DNA of 64,000 bases from JAXLYE01 sp046351595 (GCA_046351595.1 JAXLYE010000006.1:744001-808000), one strand, 5' to 3'. Positions 44,790 through 60,728 are shown, numbered from the stretch's first letter. Notes: a model not told the origin generated them from the sequence alone. Numbers and translations: made by a program.

Positions 44790-47700
44790 ATGCGAAGAGA
44801 CACGCTGCGGGCTGCTTGTGTAGGACCCCTGGGAGCGCTGCTGCTCGTCGGCGCGGCGCTCGGCTCCGGGTGCGGCCGTGAGCCGCCGGCGCCCGACCTG
44901 CCGGCGACGGCGCAGCAGCCGCTGACCCTGTCCCCGGCGGCGCTCGGGACCGACGGTCGCGGGGACGAGCCGGCCCGGCCGGTGCCGCGCGGCCTGCGCG
45001 CCGCGTACCTGCAGCAGCGTCAGCGCGAGGCCGGTCCCGAGCACGCGCTGTCGCCGCAGGCCGACGCCCGCGACACCCTGATCGGCCGCAGCCCCGAGCA
45101 GGGGATGGAGCTGCGCCTCGATCGCGGCGGAGTGGTCCTGAGCGCGCCGTCGTCCTCGTCCTCGTCTTCGTCCTTGGGGGCGACCGGCGAGCGGGCCGCG
45201 GCCTGGCAGGTGCGCACCGCCCTCACAGCCGTCCGCTGCGGCGCCGTCACGCAGCCGCTCGTCGCCGCCGCGCCGCGCGTGGTCGAGCCGGGCGCCGGCT
45301 CCGCGCGCGCGACCGAGGTCCGCTACGAGCGCGGCCGCGGCCTGACCGAGTGGTACCTCAACGGACCGCTCGGCCTGGAGCAGGGCTTCACCGTCGCCGT
45401 ACCCCCGGACTGCGGCGGCGCCGCGCCCGAGCTGCGCTTCGATCTCGCGATCACGACGTCGCTGAGCGTCCGCGACCGCGGCGCCGACACCCTCGAGCTG
45501 TTCGACGCGGGCGGGGTCCGGCGCGTCGCGTACGGCGAGCTCTATGCCGCGGACGCCGACGGGCGCGAGCTGCCGGCGCGGCTGACCTGGGACGCCGCCG
45601 CGCGCACGGCCCGGCTGCACGTTGACGCCCGCGACGCGCGCTACCCGCTGCGCATCGATCCGCTGTGGAGCGAGCAGGCCAAGCTCCGGCCCTTCGACGG
45701 CGACAGCAGCCACTACTTCGCCAGCGACGTCGCCATCTCGGGCGACACCGCGGTCGTCGGCGCGGTGCCGGCGCTCGTCGGCCTCGTCGGCAAGGTCTAT
45801 GTCTTCGTGCGCAGCGGCGGGGTGTGGAGCGGGCAGCGCGTGCTCACCGCCTCGGACGGCACCCCCGACGACAACTTCGGCGCCGGGGTCGCCATCTCGG
45901 GCGACACCATCCTCGTCGGTGCCCTGCGCGCCTCGGTCGGCGGCCGCGCCGGCGCCGGCAAGACCTACGTCTTCCGCCGCAGCGGCACGCCGCCGACCTG
46001 GACCCAGGAGGCCATCCTCACCTCGATCCTCACCGCCACCACCGACGGCTTCGGCTACGCGGTCGCGATCTCCGGCGAGACCGCGCTCATCGGCGTGTGC
46101 GGCGCCGACGTCGGCGGCCGGGACGCGGCGGGCCAGGCCGAGGTCTTCGTCCGCAGCGGCACCAGCTGGGCGCGCCAGGCGGTGCTCTCCGCCTCGGACC
46201 CGGAGCAGTGGGGCTTCTTCGGCTGCTCCGCGGCGCTGCACGGCGACACCGCGCTCATCGGCGCGTACGGCGCCGACGTCCCCGGCAAGCCCAACGCCGG
46301 CAAGGCCTACGTCTTCGCCCGCAGCGGCACCGCCTGGAGGCAGCAGTCCATCCTCACCGCCAGCGACGGCGCCGCCAACGACTACCTGGGCGCGGACGTG
46401 GCGCTGTTCGGCAGCACCGCGGTGGTCGGCGCCGCCTACGCCGACGCCGCCGGCCTCAAGGACAGCGGCAAGGCCTACGTCTTCACCCGCAGCGGCACCA
46501 CGTGGAGCCAGCAGGCCGCCCTCACCGCCTCCGATCCCGCCTCTGAGGACTACTTCGGCAGCTCGGTCGCGGTCGCAGACGGCGCCATCCTCGTCGGTGC
46601 GTACCGTGCTTCGCCGTGGGGCCTCTCGCACGCGGGCAAGGCGTACGCCTTCGCGCCGACCGGGACGCCGGCGAGCTGGACGCAGCGCGCCCTGCTCACC
46701 GCCTCGGACGTCGAGTCGCTCTTGCACTTCGGCGATCGCGTCGCGATCGGCGGCGACACCGCGCTCATCGGCGCCTCGTTCCTGTGGAACACCAGCGCCG
46801 GGGCCTACGTCTTCCAGCTCACCACGCCGCAGCCGAACGGCAGCCGCTGCAGCGACAGCGACGAGTGCACGAGCGGCTTCTGCGCCGACGGCGTCTGCTG
46901 CGACAGCGCCTGCGGCGGCGGCGTCGACAGCGACTGCCAGGCCTGCAGCGCCGCCAAGAAGCAGAGCGGCAGCGACGGCACGTGCGGACCGGCCCGGGCC
47001 GCCGCGGTGTGCCGCCCGGCCGCCGGCGGCTGCGACGTCGCGGAGGCCTGCGACGGCAGCGCCACCGCCTGCCCGGCCGACGTCCGGCTCGCGGCGCGCA
47101 CCCTCTGCCGCGCCGCCGCCGGCGACTGCGACGTCGCGGAGGTCTGCGACGGCCTGAGCGCCCTGTGCCCGAGCGACGCGCGCGTCCCCGCCGGCACCAC
47201 CTGCCGCGGCGCCACCGGCAGCTGCGACGCCGCCGAGTCCTGCGACGGCGAAAGCGCCGTGTGCCCGGCCGACGCGAAGAAGCCGGCCGGCAGCGTCTGC
47301 CGCGCCGCCGCCGGCCCCTGCGATCGCGCCGAGTCCTGCGACGGCCTGAGCGCCGCCTGCCCGACGGACCAGAAGGCGCCCGCCGGCCAGGTCTGCCGCC
47401 CCGCGACCGGGCCGTGCGATCAGGAGGAGACGTGCAGCGGCCGCAGCATCTCGTGCCCGACCAACAAGCTCAAGCCGAGCGGCAGCTCGTGCCGCGCCGC
47501 GGCCGGCCCCTGCGACGAGCCCGAGCTGTGCAGCGGCACCAGCGCCGCCTGCCCGACCGATGCGCTCAAGCCCAACACCGCGGTCTGTCGCGCCGCCGCC
47601 GGTCCCTGCGATCTGGCGGAGTTCTGCAGCGGCGCCGCGAGCGCCTGCCCCGCGGATCAGTTCAAGCCGGTCATCGCGGTCTGCCGCCCCACCCTCGGCC

Positions 47701-47912
47701 TGTGCGACCTCGCCGAGTACTGCACCGGCGGCGGTCCGGCCTGCCCGCCCGACGACCTGCTGCCCGCCGGCACGGTCTGCCGCGACGTCACCGGCGCGTG
47801 CGACCAGCCCGAGGTCTGCAGCGGCACCCGCGCCTCGTGCCCGGCCGACAGCGCCCAGCCCGACGGCACCGCCTGCCCGGGAGGCCAGTGCAAGGCCGGC
47901 CTGTGCATCTGA
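44790..47912 (+). CDS. Large surface lipoprotein: FG-GAP propeller plus nine-fold Cys-rich repeat
   Basis: The protein has 1040 residues; ATG 44790 follows AGGAGG. The lipobox is AALGSGC. Residues 30-290 form a beta-rich N-domain. Residues about 295-675 contain seven FG-GAP/integrin-alpha-type units of about 55 residues, each with FGxxVAISGDTxxVGA and GKxYVFxRSG. Residues about 680-1040 are Cys-rich: a short EGF-like opening (CSDSDECTSGFCADGVCCD) and then about nine repeats of roughly 32 residues patterned C-R-A-A-A-G-x-C-D-x-x-E-x-C-x-G-x-S-x-x-C-P-x-D. Both modules suggest ligand or matrix binding at the cell surface. A run of eight serines occurs near residue 120. Confidence 0.85.
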   Translation: MRRDTLRAACVGPLGALLLVGAALGSGCGREPPAPDLPATAQQPLTLSPAALGTDGRGDEPARPVPRGLRAAYLQQRQREAGPEHALSPQADARDTLIGRSPEQGMELRLDRGGVVLSAPSSSSSSSSLGATGERAAAWQVRTALTAVRCGAVTQPLVAAAPRVVEPGAGSARATEVRYERGRGLTEWYLNGPLGLEQGFTVAVPPDCGGAAPELRFDLAITTSLSVRDRGADTLELFDAGGVRRVAYGELYAADADGRELPARLTWDAAARTARLHVDARDARYPLRIDPLWSEQAKLRPFDGDSSHYFASDVAISGDTAVVGAVPALVGLVGKVYVFVRSGGVWSGQRVLTASDGTPDDNFGAGVAISGDTILVGALRASVGGRAGAGKTYVFRRSGTPPTWTQEAILTSILTATTDGFGYAVAISGETALIGVCGADVGGRDAAGQAEVFVRSGTSWARQAVLSASDPEQWGFFGCSAALHGDTALIGAYGADVPGKPNAGKAYVFARSGTAWRQQSILTASDGAANDYLGADVALFGSTAVVGAAYADAAGLKDSGKAYVFTRSGTTWSQQAALTASDPASEDYFGSSVAVADGAILVGAYRASPWGLSHAGKAYAFAPTGTPASWTQRALLTASDVESLLHFGDRVAIGGDTALIGASFLWNTSAGAYVFQLTTPQPNGSRCSDSDECTSGFCADGVCCDSACGGGVDSDCQACSAAKKQSGSDGTCGPARAAAVCRPAAGGCDVAEACDGSATACPADVRLAARTLCRAAAGDCDVAEVCDGLSALCPSDARVPAGTTCRGATGSCDAAESCDGESAVCPADAKKPAGSVCRAAAGPCDRAESCDGLSAACPTDQKAPAGQVCRPATGPCDQEETCSGRSISCPTNKLKPSGSSCRAAAGPCDEPELCSGTSAACPTDALKPNTAVCRAAAGPCDLAEFCSGAASACPADQFKPVIAVCRPTLGLCDLAEYCTGGGPACPPDDLLPAGTVCRDVTGACDQPEVCSGTRASCPADSAQPDGTACPGGQCKAGLCI
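46996..47860 (+). repeat. About nine tandem ~96-bp units encoding the Cys-rich repeats
   Basis: The coding sequence of the FG-GAP lipoprotein repeats at about 96 bp (32 codons). The units share the core CGCCGCCGCCGGCCCCTGCGA or close variants and the CTGCCCGNCCGA box. Divergence between units is moderate, so the array is old but still prone to recombination. Confidence 0.7.
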
Positions 47913-47975
47913 GCCTGCGGCCCGCTCCGGTCCCCGACCGGGACGCCGGCCGCGCGGCGGGGCCGCTGCGTCGGC

Positions 47976-48215
47976 TCAGCTCTCGAGCGAAGCCCGCAGG
48001 AACCAGGCGTGCTTCTCGAACTCGGTCACGATGCCGGTCAGCAGGTCGACCGTATCGGTGTCGCCCTGCTGCTCGGCGGTGCGGCGCGACTTGCGCACGC
48101 CCTCCAGGTACTTCTCGATGCGCTCGGCGAGCAGCCGCACGTGCTCCAGATCGCGCGTCGCCTCCTGCGGATACTCCGGGAGGCGCGGCGGCGCGGGCGG
48201 CGGATGCTCTATCAT
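47976..48215 (-). pseudogene. Dps/ferritin-like C-terminal remnant
   Basis: Seventy-nine residues are open from an ATG at 48215. The sequence matches only the C-terminal half of Dps proteins: ATRDLEHVRLLAERIEKYLE, then GDTDTVDLLTGIVTEFEKHAWFLRASL, cited in part as TVDLLTGIVTEFEKHAWFLR. The N-terminal half with the ferroxidase His/Asp/Glu residues (the HWNVKG-type segment) is missing. Where it should be, the thiolase gene starts in the opposite direction 6 bp away. Either the 5' half was lost by rearrangement, or this is a short stand-alone helical protein. The intact reading frame and good C-terminus suggest recent loss or retained function. Confidence 0.55.
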
Positions 48216-48221
48216 CGGCCG

Positions 48222-49505
48222 ATGCAGGACGTGACATCTGAGTCCCCGGGCGCGGCGCCGCTGCGACCGGATCCGGTCTATGTGCTCGGCGGCGCGCAGA
48301 CCGACTTCGCGCGCAACGTCACCAAAGAGGGGCGCACGCTGTTCGACCTCGGCCGCGAGGCCATCCTCGGCGCCATCGCGGACGCGGCGATCGAGGCGCG
48401 CGAGATCCAGGTCGGCCACGTCGGCAACTTCGTCGGCGAGCTGCTGAGCGATCAGGGGCACCTCGGCGCGCTCGTGCCGGAGGCCGATCCGGCGCTCGAC
48501 GGCCTGCCGACAGCGCGGCACGAGGCGGCGTGCGCCTCGGGCAGCGTGGCAGCGCTGGCGGCCATGGCCGATCTGCAGGCCGGGCGCTACGACGTGGCGT
48601 GCGTGCTCGGCATCGAGCTGATGCGCGGGCGCGGCGGCTTCGAGGCGCAGCAGAAGCTCGGCGTGGCCGCGCGCGTGCCCGACGAGACCGCGGGCGTCGC
48701 CTTCCCGTGGCCGTCGCTGCTGTCGGCGGTCGCCGACGAGTACGAGCGGCGCTACGGCGAGCCCGAGCAGCTCAAGGCCGCGCTGCGCGCCCTGGCCGCC
48801 AACAACTTTGCCTGCGCCAAGCGCAACCCGCGGGCGCAGGCGCGCGGCTGGACGCTCGGCGAGCGCTCGTTCCTCGACGACGACGAGGCGAACCCCGTGG
48901 TCGCGGGGCGGCTGCGCCGGCACGACTGCTGCCCGGTCACCGACGGGGCGGCCTGCGTCATCCTGGCCTCGCCGCGCTTCGCCGCCAGCTGGGCGGCACG
49001 GCACGGCAAGGATCTCGGCGCCGTGGCACGCATCACCGGCTTCGGGCACCGCACCAGCCGCCTCGGGCTGCGCGACAAGCTCGATCGCAGCGCCGGCTCG
49101 CCGTACCTCTTCCCGCACGTGCGCGCGGCCCTTGTCGAGGCCCTGGGCCGCGCCGGCCTGCGCGACGCCTGGGACCTGTCCGCGATCGAGTGCCACGACT
49201 GCTTCACGGTAATGGAGTACATGATCCTCGATCACCTCGGCCTCGGCCCGCCGGGGCGGCCCTACGCGGCGGTGCTCGACGGCTCGGTGCTGGCGGGCGG
49301 GCGCCTGCCGGTCAACTCGAGCGGCGGCCTGCTCGGCGGCGGCCACCCCGTCGGTGCCACCGGCGTGCGCATGCTGCTGGACGCGTCGCGTCAGGTCGAG
49401 GGCCGCGCCGGCGGCTGCCAGGTCCCGGGCGCGCGCCGCGTCGCGACCGTCAACATCGGCGGCAGCGCCACCACCGTCGTCAGCTTCGTCGTCGAGCGCG
49501 CCTGA
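48222..49505 (+). CDS. Thiolase-family acetyl-CoA acetyltransferase (SCP-x-like)
   Basis: The protein has 427 residues. Catalytic residues are visible: the nucleophile C104 in HEAACASGSVA, the ECHDCFTVMEY histidine block, and GGLLGGGHPVGATG. The family mainly catalyses thiolytic cleavage or condensation of acyl-CoAs; members without the final CxG motif, like this one, belong to the SCP-x/thiolase-like group. ATG 48222 begins 6 bp from the divergent Dps remnant, leaving little promoter space. Confidence 0.85.
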   Translation: MQDVTSESPGAAPLRPDPVYVLGGAQTDFARNVTKEGRTLFDLGREAILGAIADAAIEAREIQVGHVGNFVGELLSDQGHLGALVPEADPALDGLPTARHEAACASGSVAALAAMADLQAGRYDVACVLGIELMRGRGGFEAQQKLGVAARVPDETAGVAFPWPSLLSAVADEYERRYGEPEQLKAALRALAANNFACAKRNPRAQARGWTLGERSFLDDDEANPVVAGRLRRHDCCPVTDGAACVILASPRFAASWAARHGKDLGAVARITGFGHRTSRLGLRDKLDRSAGSPYLFPHVRAALVEALGRAGLRDAWDLSAIECHDCFTVMEYMILDHLGLGPPGRPYAAVLDGSVLAGGRLPVNSSGGLLGGGHPVGATGVRMLLDASRQVEGRAGGCQVPGARRVATVNIGGSATTVVSFVVERA

Positions 49506-49510
49506 CAATA

Positions 49511-49551
49511 CCCGCCGCGCCCGCCGCGCCCGCTGCGCCCGTTGCGCCCGC
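49511..49551. repeat. 9-bp tandem repeat, about 4.5 units (NGCGCCCGN)
   Basis: CGCGCCCGC, CGCGCCCGC, TGCGCCCGT and TGCGCCCGC follow a partial CCCGC unit, directly after the thiolase stop. A simple-sequence tract with no coding role. Confidence 0.6.
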
Positions 49552-49892
49552 CGGGCCAGATGACGCGCCGCGGCCAGCCCGTGCGTCGCCTGGCAGCGCT
49601 CGCAAGCAGACCGCGCCCGGGCCTCCTTGCGGGATTTCCCCAGCCGCCCCGCCGTTCGCTACACCTCGTCTCCGCGCCGCCTGCCCGGGAGGCTGCTGTG
49701 TGCGGACCGCCCCGGCCGCTGCCGGCCACCGCCCAATCTCGCGACATCGCTGGCCATTGCCGCCCGTCGCCGCGCCGCGCTCTCTGGGTAGGCGCCGCCG
49801 CACCGGACCTACATTGAGCAGCCGCCTGCCCCACGCGACAAAAAGCGCCGGCCCAGCTTCTAGCGAGACCCGTGCCGAGAAAAACCCTTCCG

Positions 49893-49911
49893 CTTTTTGC
49901 TCGCCAAAAAG
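49893..49911. promoter_or_regulatory. 19-bp palindrome CTTTTTG-CTCGC-CAAAAAG upstream of clpX
   Basis: Perfect 7-bp arms around 5 bp, 51 bp before the clpX start, in a locally AT-rich stretch of a very GC-rich genome. It is a candidate operator or promoter element. It does not match the HrcA CIRCE or CtsR sequences I know. Confidence 0.4.
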
Positions 49912-49930
49912 TACCATGCAAGAATCCTTG

Positions 49931-49950
49931 CTGAGGCGCAGCCGCCTCAG
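49931..49950 (+). promoter_or_regulatory. Leader hairpin CTGAGGCG-CAGC-CGCCTCAG before clpX
   Basis: A perfect 8-bp stem with a 4-nt loop ends 12 bp before the clpX ATG and so covers the usual SD position. Melting of this stem could control clpX translation. Confidence 0.45.
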
Positions 49951-49962
49951 ACCGTAACCAGC

Positions 49963-51171
<1,209 letters not shown>

Positions 51172-51221
51172 GCCCGCCGCTCCGCTCTCCTCGACGGGGA
51201 GAGCGCCCTCCAAGTCCCCGC

Positions 51222-51266
51222 AGCGATCTCCGAAGCGAACTCCGAAGCGACCTTTCGAAGCGATCT
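51222..51266. repeat. Short tandem repeat AGCGANCTCCGA, 3.7 units
   Basis: AGCGATCTCCGA, AGCGAACTCCGA, AGCGACCTTTCGA and a partial AGCGATCT lie between the convergent clpX and methyltransferase genes. No function is visible. Confidence 0.55.
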
Positions 51267-51275
51267 GGGGCCGGG

Positions 51276-51983
51276 CTACGGCCGCGCCACGAACAGCGCG
51301 ACCGAGCCGCGGACGCGGATCTCGTGCCGGCCGAAGTGCGCGGCGAGGCCCTGCTCGAGGGCTTCGCGCGTGTCGTGCTGATTGCTGAAGATGCCGCGGC
51401 GGTTGTAGAGGGCCATCAGCCGCTGCGCCAGCAGCCCGCGCGGCGCCGGCCGGCCGAGGATCGTCGAGCCGAACAGCACGCCGTCCGGGGCGAGCAGGCC
51501 GCGCAGGTGGCCGAAGACGCGGGCCTTGTACGCAAGGTCCCCGGGCAGGCAGTGCAGCACGTAGTTCAGGCCGATCGAGCGGAACGGCGCCAGATCGATC
51601 GCCTCGGGGTCGAGCGGCTGCAGGATGTCGGCGCGGTAGCTGACCGGCGCGTAGCGGCGCACGCGGTGCTCGGTGAAGCGCAGCGAGCCCTCGCTGAAAT
51701 CAAGCAGCGCCAGCGTCGGGTGGGCGACGGGGAAGCGGCAGCGATCCAGGAAGTAGCCGCTGCCGACGCCGACGTCGAGGTGGCGATCCGAGACGTGCTC
51801 GTCGTAGAGGCGCAGGAGCTCGCGCGTCGGGCAGCGCCACAGGTAGGTGTTCGAGAGGCCGAGCACCACCGGGTCGTAGAGGCTGAGCACGCCCTTGTTG
51901 TAGACGGCGGCGCCGGGGCGCGGGTCCAGGCGCGCGGTGCGGGCGCGGGCTTGCGTGTCCATGTGCGGGGCTCCAGGCGGCAC
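51276..51983 (-). CDS. Class I SAM-dependent methyltransferase
   Basis: The protein has 235 residues. Motif I is HLDVGVGSGYFLDRC (near 70-85), the acidic loop is ALLDFSEGSL, and post-I YRADILQPLD. LNYVLHCLPGD is the motif-IV-like stretch. Substrate unknown; the family methylates small molecules, lipids or quinones. GTG 51983 is preferred because GAAGGAG sits five bases upstream; the in-frame ATG at 51962 has a poorer SD. It is 24 bp downstream of metF on the same strand, so the two probably form an operon with methyl supply upstream of use. Confidence 0.85.
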   Translation of the reverse strand: MPPGAPHMDTQARARTARLDPRPGAAVYNKGVLSLYDPVVLGLSNTYLWRCPTRELLRLYDEHVSDRHLDVGVGSGYFLDRCRFPVAHPTLALLDFSEGSLRFTEHRVRRYAPVSYRADILQPLDPEAIDLAPFRSIGLNYVLHCLPGDLAYKARVFGHLRGLLAPDGVLFGSTILGRPAPRGLLAQRLMALYNRRGIFSNQHDTREALEQGLAAHFGRHEIRVRGSVALFVARP

Positions 51984-52007
51984 GGGGCTCCTTCGCCGTC
52001 CGCAGCG

Positions 52008-52928
52008 TCAGCGCGCCTGCAGGCCGCGCAGCGCCGAGACGATCATGCGCGTCGCGCGGCTCTTGTTCAGCGTGTAGAAGTGGATGCCGGGCGCGCCGCG
52101 CTGCAAAAGCTCGATGCACTGCACCGTCGCGTGCGCGACCCCGAGCTGCAGCACCGCGTCGGGATCGCGCTGGTAGCGCTCGAGCTGCAGGCGCAGCCGC
52201 ATCGGGATGGTGGCGCCGCACAGGCGGGTGAAGCGCTCGACCTGCTCGAAGCTGGTGATCGGCATGATGCCGGGCACGATGGGCACGCGGATGCGCGCGG
52301 CCTGCGCCCGCTGCACGAAGTCGAAGTAGAAGGCGTTGTCGAAGAACAGCTGCGTGATCAGAAACTCGGCGCCGCCCTCGACCTTCTCGGCGAGGTGGCG
52401 CAGGTCGTCCTCGCGCGAGTCGCACTCGATGTGGCCCTCGGGGTAGCAGGCGCCGCCGGTGCAGAAGCGCCAGCGCCCCTGCTGCCGGCCGCTGCGGATG
52501 TAGCGCAACAGCTCGCTGCTGTACGAGAAGCCGCCCGGCACCGCCGTGAACACCGACGTGCCAGGCTCGGCTCCGGTGCCCGCCGGAGGTGCGGTCGGCG
52601 CGTCGCCGCGCAGCGCCAGCACGTTCTCGACGCCCGCCTGCTGCAGCCGATCGAGGATGTGCCCGAGCTCGTCCTCGGTGTGGCCGACGCAGGTCAGGTG
52701 CGCCATCGCGGTCAGGCCGACGTCGCCCTGGATGCGCGCGACCAGCTCCGTCGTCGTCTTGCGCGTCGAGCCGCCGGCGCCGTAGGTCACCGAGACGAAG
52801 CCCGGCTCGAGCTCGCGCAGCTCACGCAGCGTGTCCATCAGGGCCGCGTGCCCGGCCTCGGTCTTCGGCGGGAAGAACTCGAACGAGAAGCACGGGGAGG
52901 GCAAGAGCAGGCGCTCGGTGATGCGCAT
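52008..52928 (-). CDS. metF: 5,10-methylenetetrahydrofolate reductase
   Basis: The protein has 306 residues, typical MetF length. It has the FEFFPPKTE start with the catalytic glutamate, VSVTYGAGGSTR, HLTCVGHT, ALRGDAPT, ITQLFFDN and VPGIMPIT. It reduces methylene-THF to methyl-THF with a reduced flavin (FAD), providing the methyl group for methionine synthesis. The start ATG 52928 gives the expected N-terminus. No S-box or other leader motif is seen in the 177 bp upstream. Confidence 0.97.
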   Translation of the reverse strand: MRITERLLLPSPCFSFEFFPPKTEAGHAALMDTLRELRELEPGFVSVTYGAGGSTRKTTTELVARIQGDVGLTAMAHLTCVGHTEDELGHILDRLQQAGVENVLALRGDAPTAPPAGTGAEPGTSVFTAVPGGFSYSSELLRYIRSGRQQGRWRFCTGGACYPEGHIECDSREDDLRHLAEKVEGGAEFLITQLFFDNAFYFDFVQRAQAARIRVPIVPGIMPITSFEQVERFTRLCGATIPMRLRLQLERYQRDPDAVLQLGVAHATVQCIELLQRGAPGIHFYTLNKSRATRMIVSALRGLQAR

Positions 52929-53024
52929 GGTCAGTCCATATCACAGGCCATGAAACCGCAACACGCCCACCCGGCTCGGCGAGTGACGATAAAATACCGC
53001 CGAGTGCCGCCGACTCCACCGCCG

Positions 53025-53058
53025 GATCGGTCCAGATCGGGCCGGATCGGTCCGGTGC
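53025..53058. repeat. Short direct repeats GATCGGTCC / GATCGGGCC
   Basis: GGATCGGTCCAGATCGGGCCGGATCGGTCCGG lies in the metF/lipoprotein divergent region, with the GATCGG core three times at about 11-13 bp spacing. It may be a regulator site or simple sequence. Confidence 0.35.
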
Positions 53059-53105
53059 GGGGGGATGGAGCGGACGAGTTTGACCCTTAGCCGCGAGGTT
53101 CTTCG

Positions 53106-53684
53106 ATGCATAAGTCCTGGCTTCTCTCTGCCGCCCTGCTGTCCCTTGCAGCCGGCTGCGGCGGAGACACGACGATCGCCAGCCGGATCACCGGCGTCTA
53201 CCAGAGCTCCGCGTGCGAGCCGACGCCGTCCGGCTCGTTCTGGCGCCGCTACTACGCGTTCACGAACAAGACCTGGAACCTGATGACCGAGGTCTACACC
53301 GACGACAAGTGCACGCAGAAGGGCCTGTCGCTCGAGGTCGGCGGCGAGTTCAATGTGCCCGATGCCGCCGCGCCCGCCGGCGCCGAGCCGCTCGATCTCA
53401 TGGTGATGTTCCGCGCCGCCACGGCGTGGCAGAAGCCCGGCGTCGACAGCTTCAACAGCGCCAGCTGCGGCGGCGCCAAGGACTGGGTCGCCGGCATCCG
53501 CCGGGACACGAGCTCGGGCTGCGGCGCCATCACCCCCAGCGTCGCCGACTGCCCGACGATCTACGAGGTCGGCCAGGTCAACGAGACGCAGCTCTTCCTC
53601 GGGCCGGCGACCAAGACCGCGGCCGATCTGTGCAAGCCCGAGGCGCGGCCCGCCCAGCTCGGCGCGCCGCTGACCAAGAAGTAG
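53106..53684 (+). CDS. Small lipoprotein, possibly APCDD1-like beta domain
   Basis: The protein has 192 residues. The signal is WLLSAALLSLAAGC (lipobox LAAGC) and GAGG sits seven bases before ATG 53106. The mature part opens ITGVYQSSACEPTPSGSFW and continues TEVYTDDKCTQKGLSLEVGG. This pattern (a Trp/Tyr strand, then YxDxxC, then a GE-rich strand) recalls the APCDD1/lipocalin-like domain, but the match is weak. Convergent with the next gene (3 bp apart). Confidence 0.6.
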   Translation: MHKSWLLSAALLSLAAGCGGDTTIASRITGVYQSSACEPTPSGSFWRRYYAFTNKTWNLMTEVYTDDKCTQKGLSLEVGGEFNVPDAAAPAGAEPLDLMVMFRAATAWQKPGVDSFNSASCGGAKDWVAGIRRDTSSGCGAITPSVADCPTIYEVGQVNETQLFLGPATKTAADLCKPEARPAQLGAPLTKK

Positions 53685-53687
53685 CGG

Positions 53688-54308
53688 CTACTTCAGCGGG
53701 TCGCTGGCCGCGGCCTTGCCCCCGGCCGTTCCCGCGGCCGGCGCGGCCGGCTTGGTGTCGGGCTTGGTGTCGGGCTTGGTGTCGGGCTTGCTCTCTGGCT
53801 TGGCCTCTGGCTTGGCCTCTGGCTTGTTCTGGGGCTTCGCCTCGGCGGGCTGGGCGTCGGCCTTGTCCGGGGCCTTGCCGGTCAGCGCCTCGGCCGCCTT
53901 CTGCGCCTCGTCCTTCTTGCCGGCGAGCAGCACCGCCGAGCAGCGGCCCTTCACCGGCCCGCTGATCACCTGGAAGGTCTTGCCGATGCACGCGTTCTGC
54001 GCCTCGGAGCCGCCCGTGACCTTCAGATCCTTGGCGGCGCTGCCGTCCCAGCGCCACGAGACCTGGAACGCGGCGCCGCCGGTCTTCACGCAGGCGTCGA
54101 ACGCCTTCTTCTTCTTGGCCAGGCCCCCGACGATGGCGATGCCGGCAAAGAAGCCGCCGCTGTCGAGATCGCACGACAGGTTGCGGACCTCCTGGCCGTC
54201 GGCGGTCATGCTGCCGATGTTGATCCGGGTGCTGGCGTGCGCGATGCCCGCGAGGGCGAGGCAGGCCGCAGCGGCCAGGAGGGGACTTCTTCGCAGGGTG
54301 CCTAGCAT
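53688..54308 (-). CDS. Secreted protein with Lys/Pro-rich repetitive C-terminus
   Basis: The protein has 206 residues. Cleavable signal peptide SPLLAAAACLALAGIAHAS. The middle domain (40-130) has three cysteines in NLSCDLD, FDACVK and NACIGK and looks globular. After residue 130 it becomes a repetitive tail of KPEA, KPES and KPDT units. ATG 54308 is preferred because the GAGG at 54316 is too close to ATG 54314. The tail could span the periplasm or peptidoglycan in the way TonB-like Pro/Lys regions do. Function unknown. Confidence 0.65.
   Translation of the reverse strand: MLGTLRRSPLLAAAACLALAGIAHASTRINIGSMTADGQEVRNLSCDLDSGGFFAGIAIVGGLAKKKKAFDACVKTGGAAFQVSWRWDGSAAKDLKVTGGSEAQNACIGKTFQVISGPVKGRCSAVLLAGKKDEAQKAAEALTGKAPDKADAQPAEAKPQNKPEAKPEAKPESKPDTKPDTKPDTKPAAPAAGTAGGKAAASDPLK
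53751..53835. repeat. Tandem 12-bp repeat encoding KPxx units
   Basis: GGCTTGGTGTCG, then GGCTTGGTGTCG again, then GGCTTGCTCTCT and GGCTTGGCCTCT variants repeat about seven times. They code for the KPDT/KPES/KPEA tail on the minus strand. Units are in-frame multiples of three. Confidence 0.75.
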
Positions 54309-54430
54309 CGACATACCTCTTGTCTCCGATCGCCTGGGCCGGCCGCCTCGCGGTCCGGGCCCCTGTCCTGCACCGACGTGATCAGCCGGGCTTTGCTTCT
54401 ATCGTAGACAAGCCGGGGCGGCCGCGGCCG

Positions 54431-59116
<4,686 letters not shown>

Positions 59117-59126
59117 CCCGAGCCCC

Positions 59127-60728
<1,602 letters not shown>

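Larger units (their letters stand above)
49506..49962. other. 457-bp intergenic region upstream of clpX
   Basis: No gene is supported. The left end holds a GC-rich 9-bp tandem repeat (49511-49551). The middle (49560-49880) shows nothing identifiable. The right end is AT-richer and contains a palindrome and a leader hairpin before clpX. Confidence 0.6.

Noticed and set aside
44631..46727. N-terminal extension of the S37 peptidase frame beyond GTG 44630
   Set aside because: It runs antisense to the FG-GAP lipoprotein gene and lacks any domain. AGGAGG plus a lipoprotein signal mark GTG 44630.
48216..49508. Long minus-strand frame preceding the Dps remnant
   Set aside because: Antisense to the thiolase; only the last 79 residues resemble a protein family.
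53751..53835. Possible CRISPR array
   Set aside because: Units are 12 bp without spacers and encode a protein tail. No cas genes are in the window.
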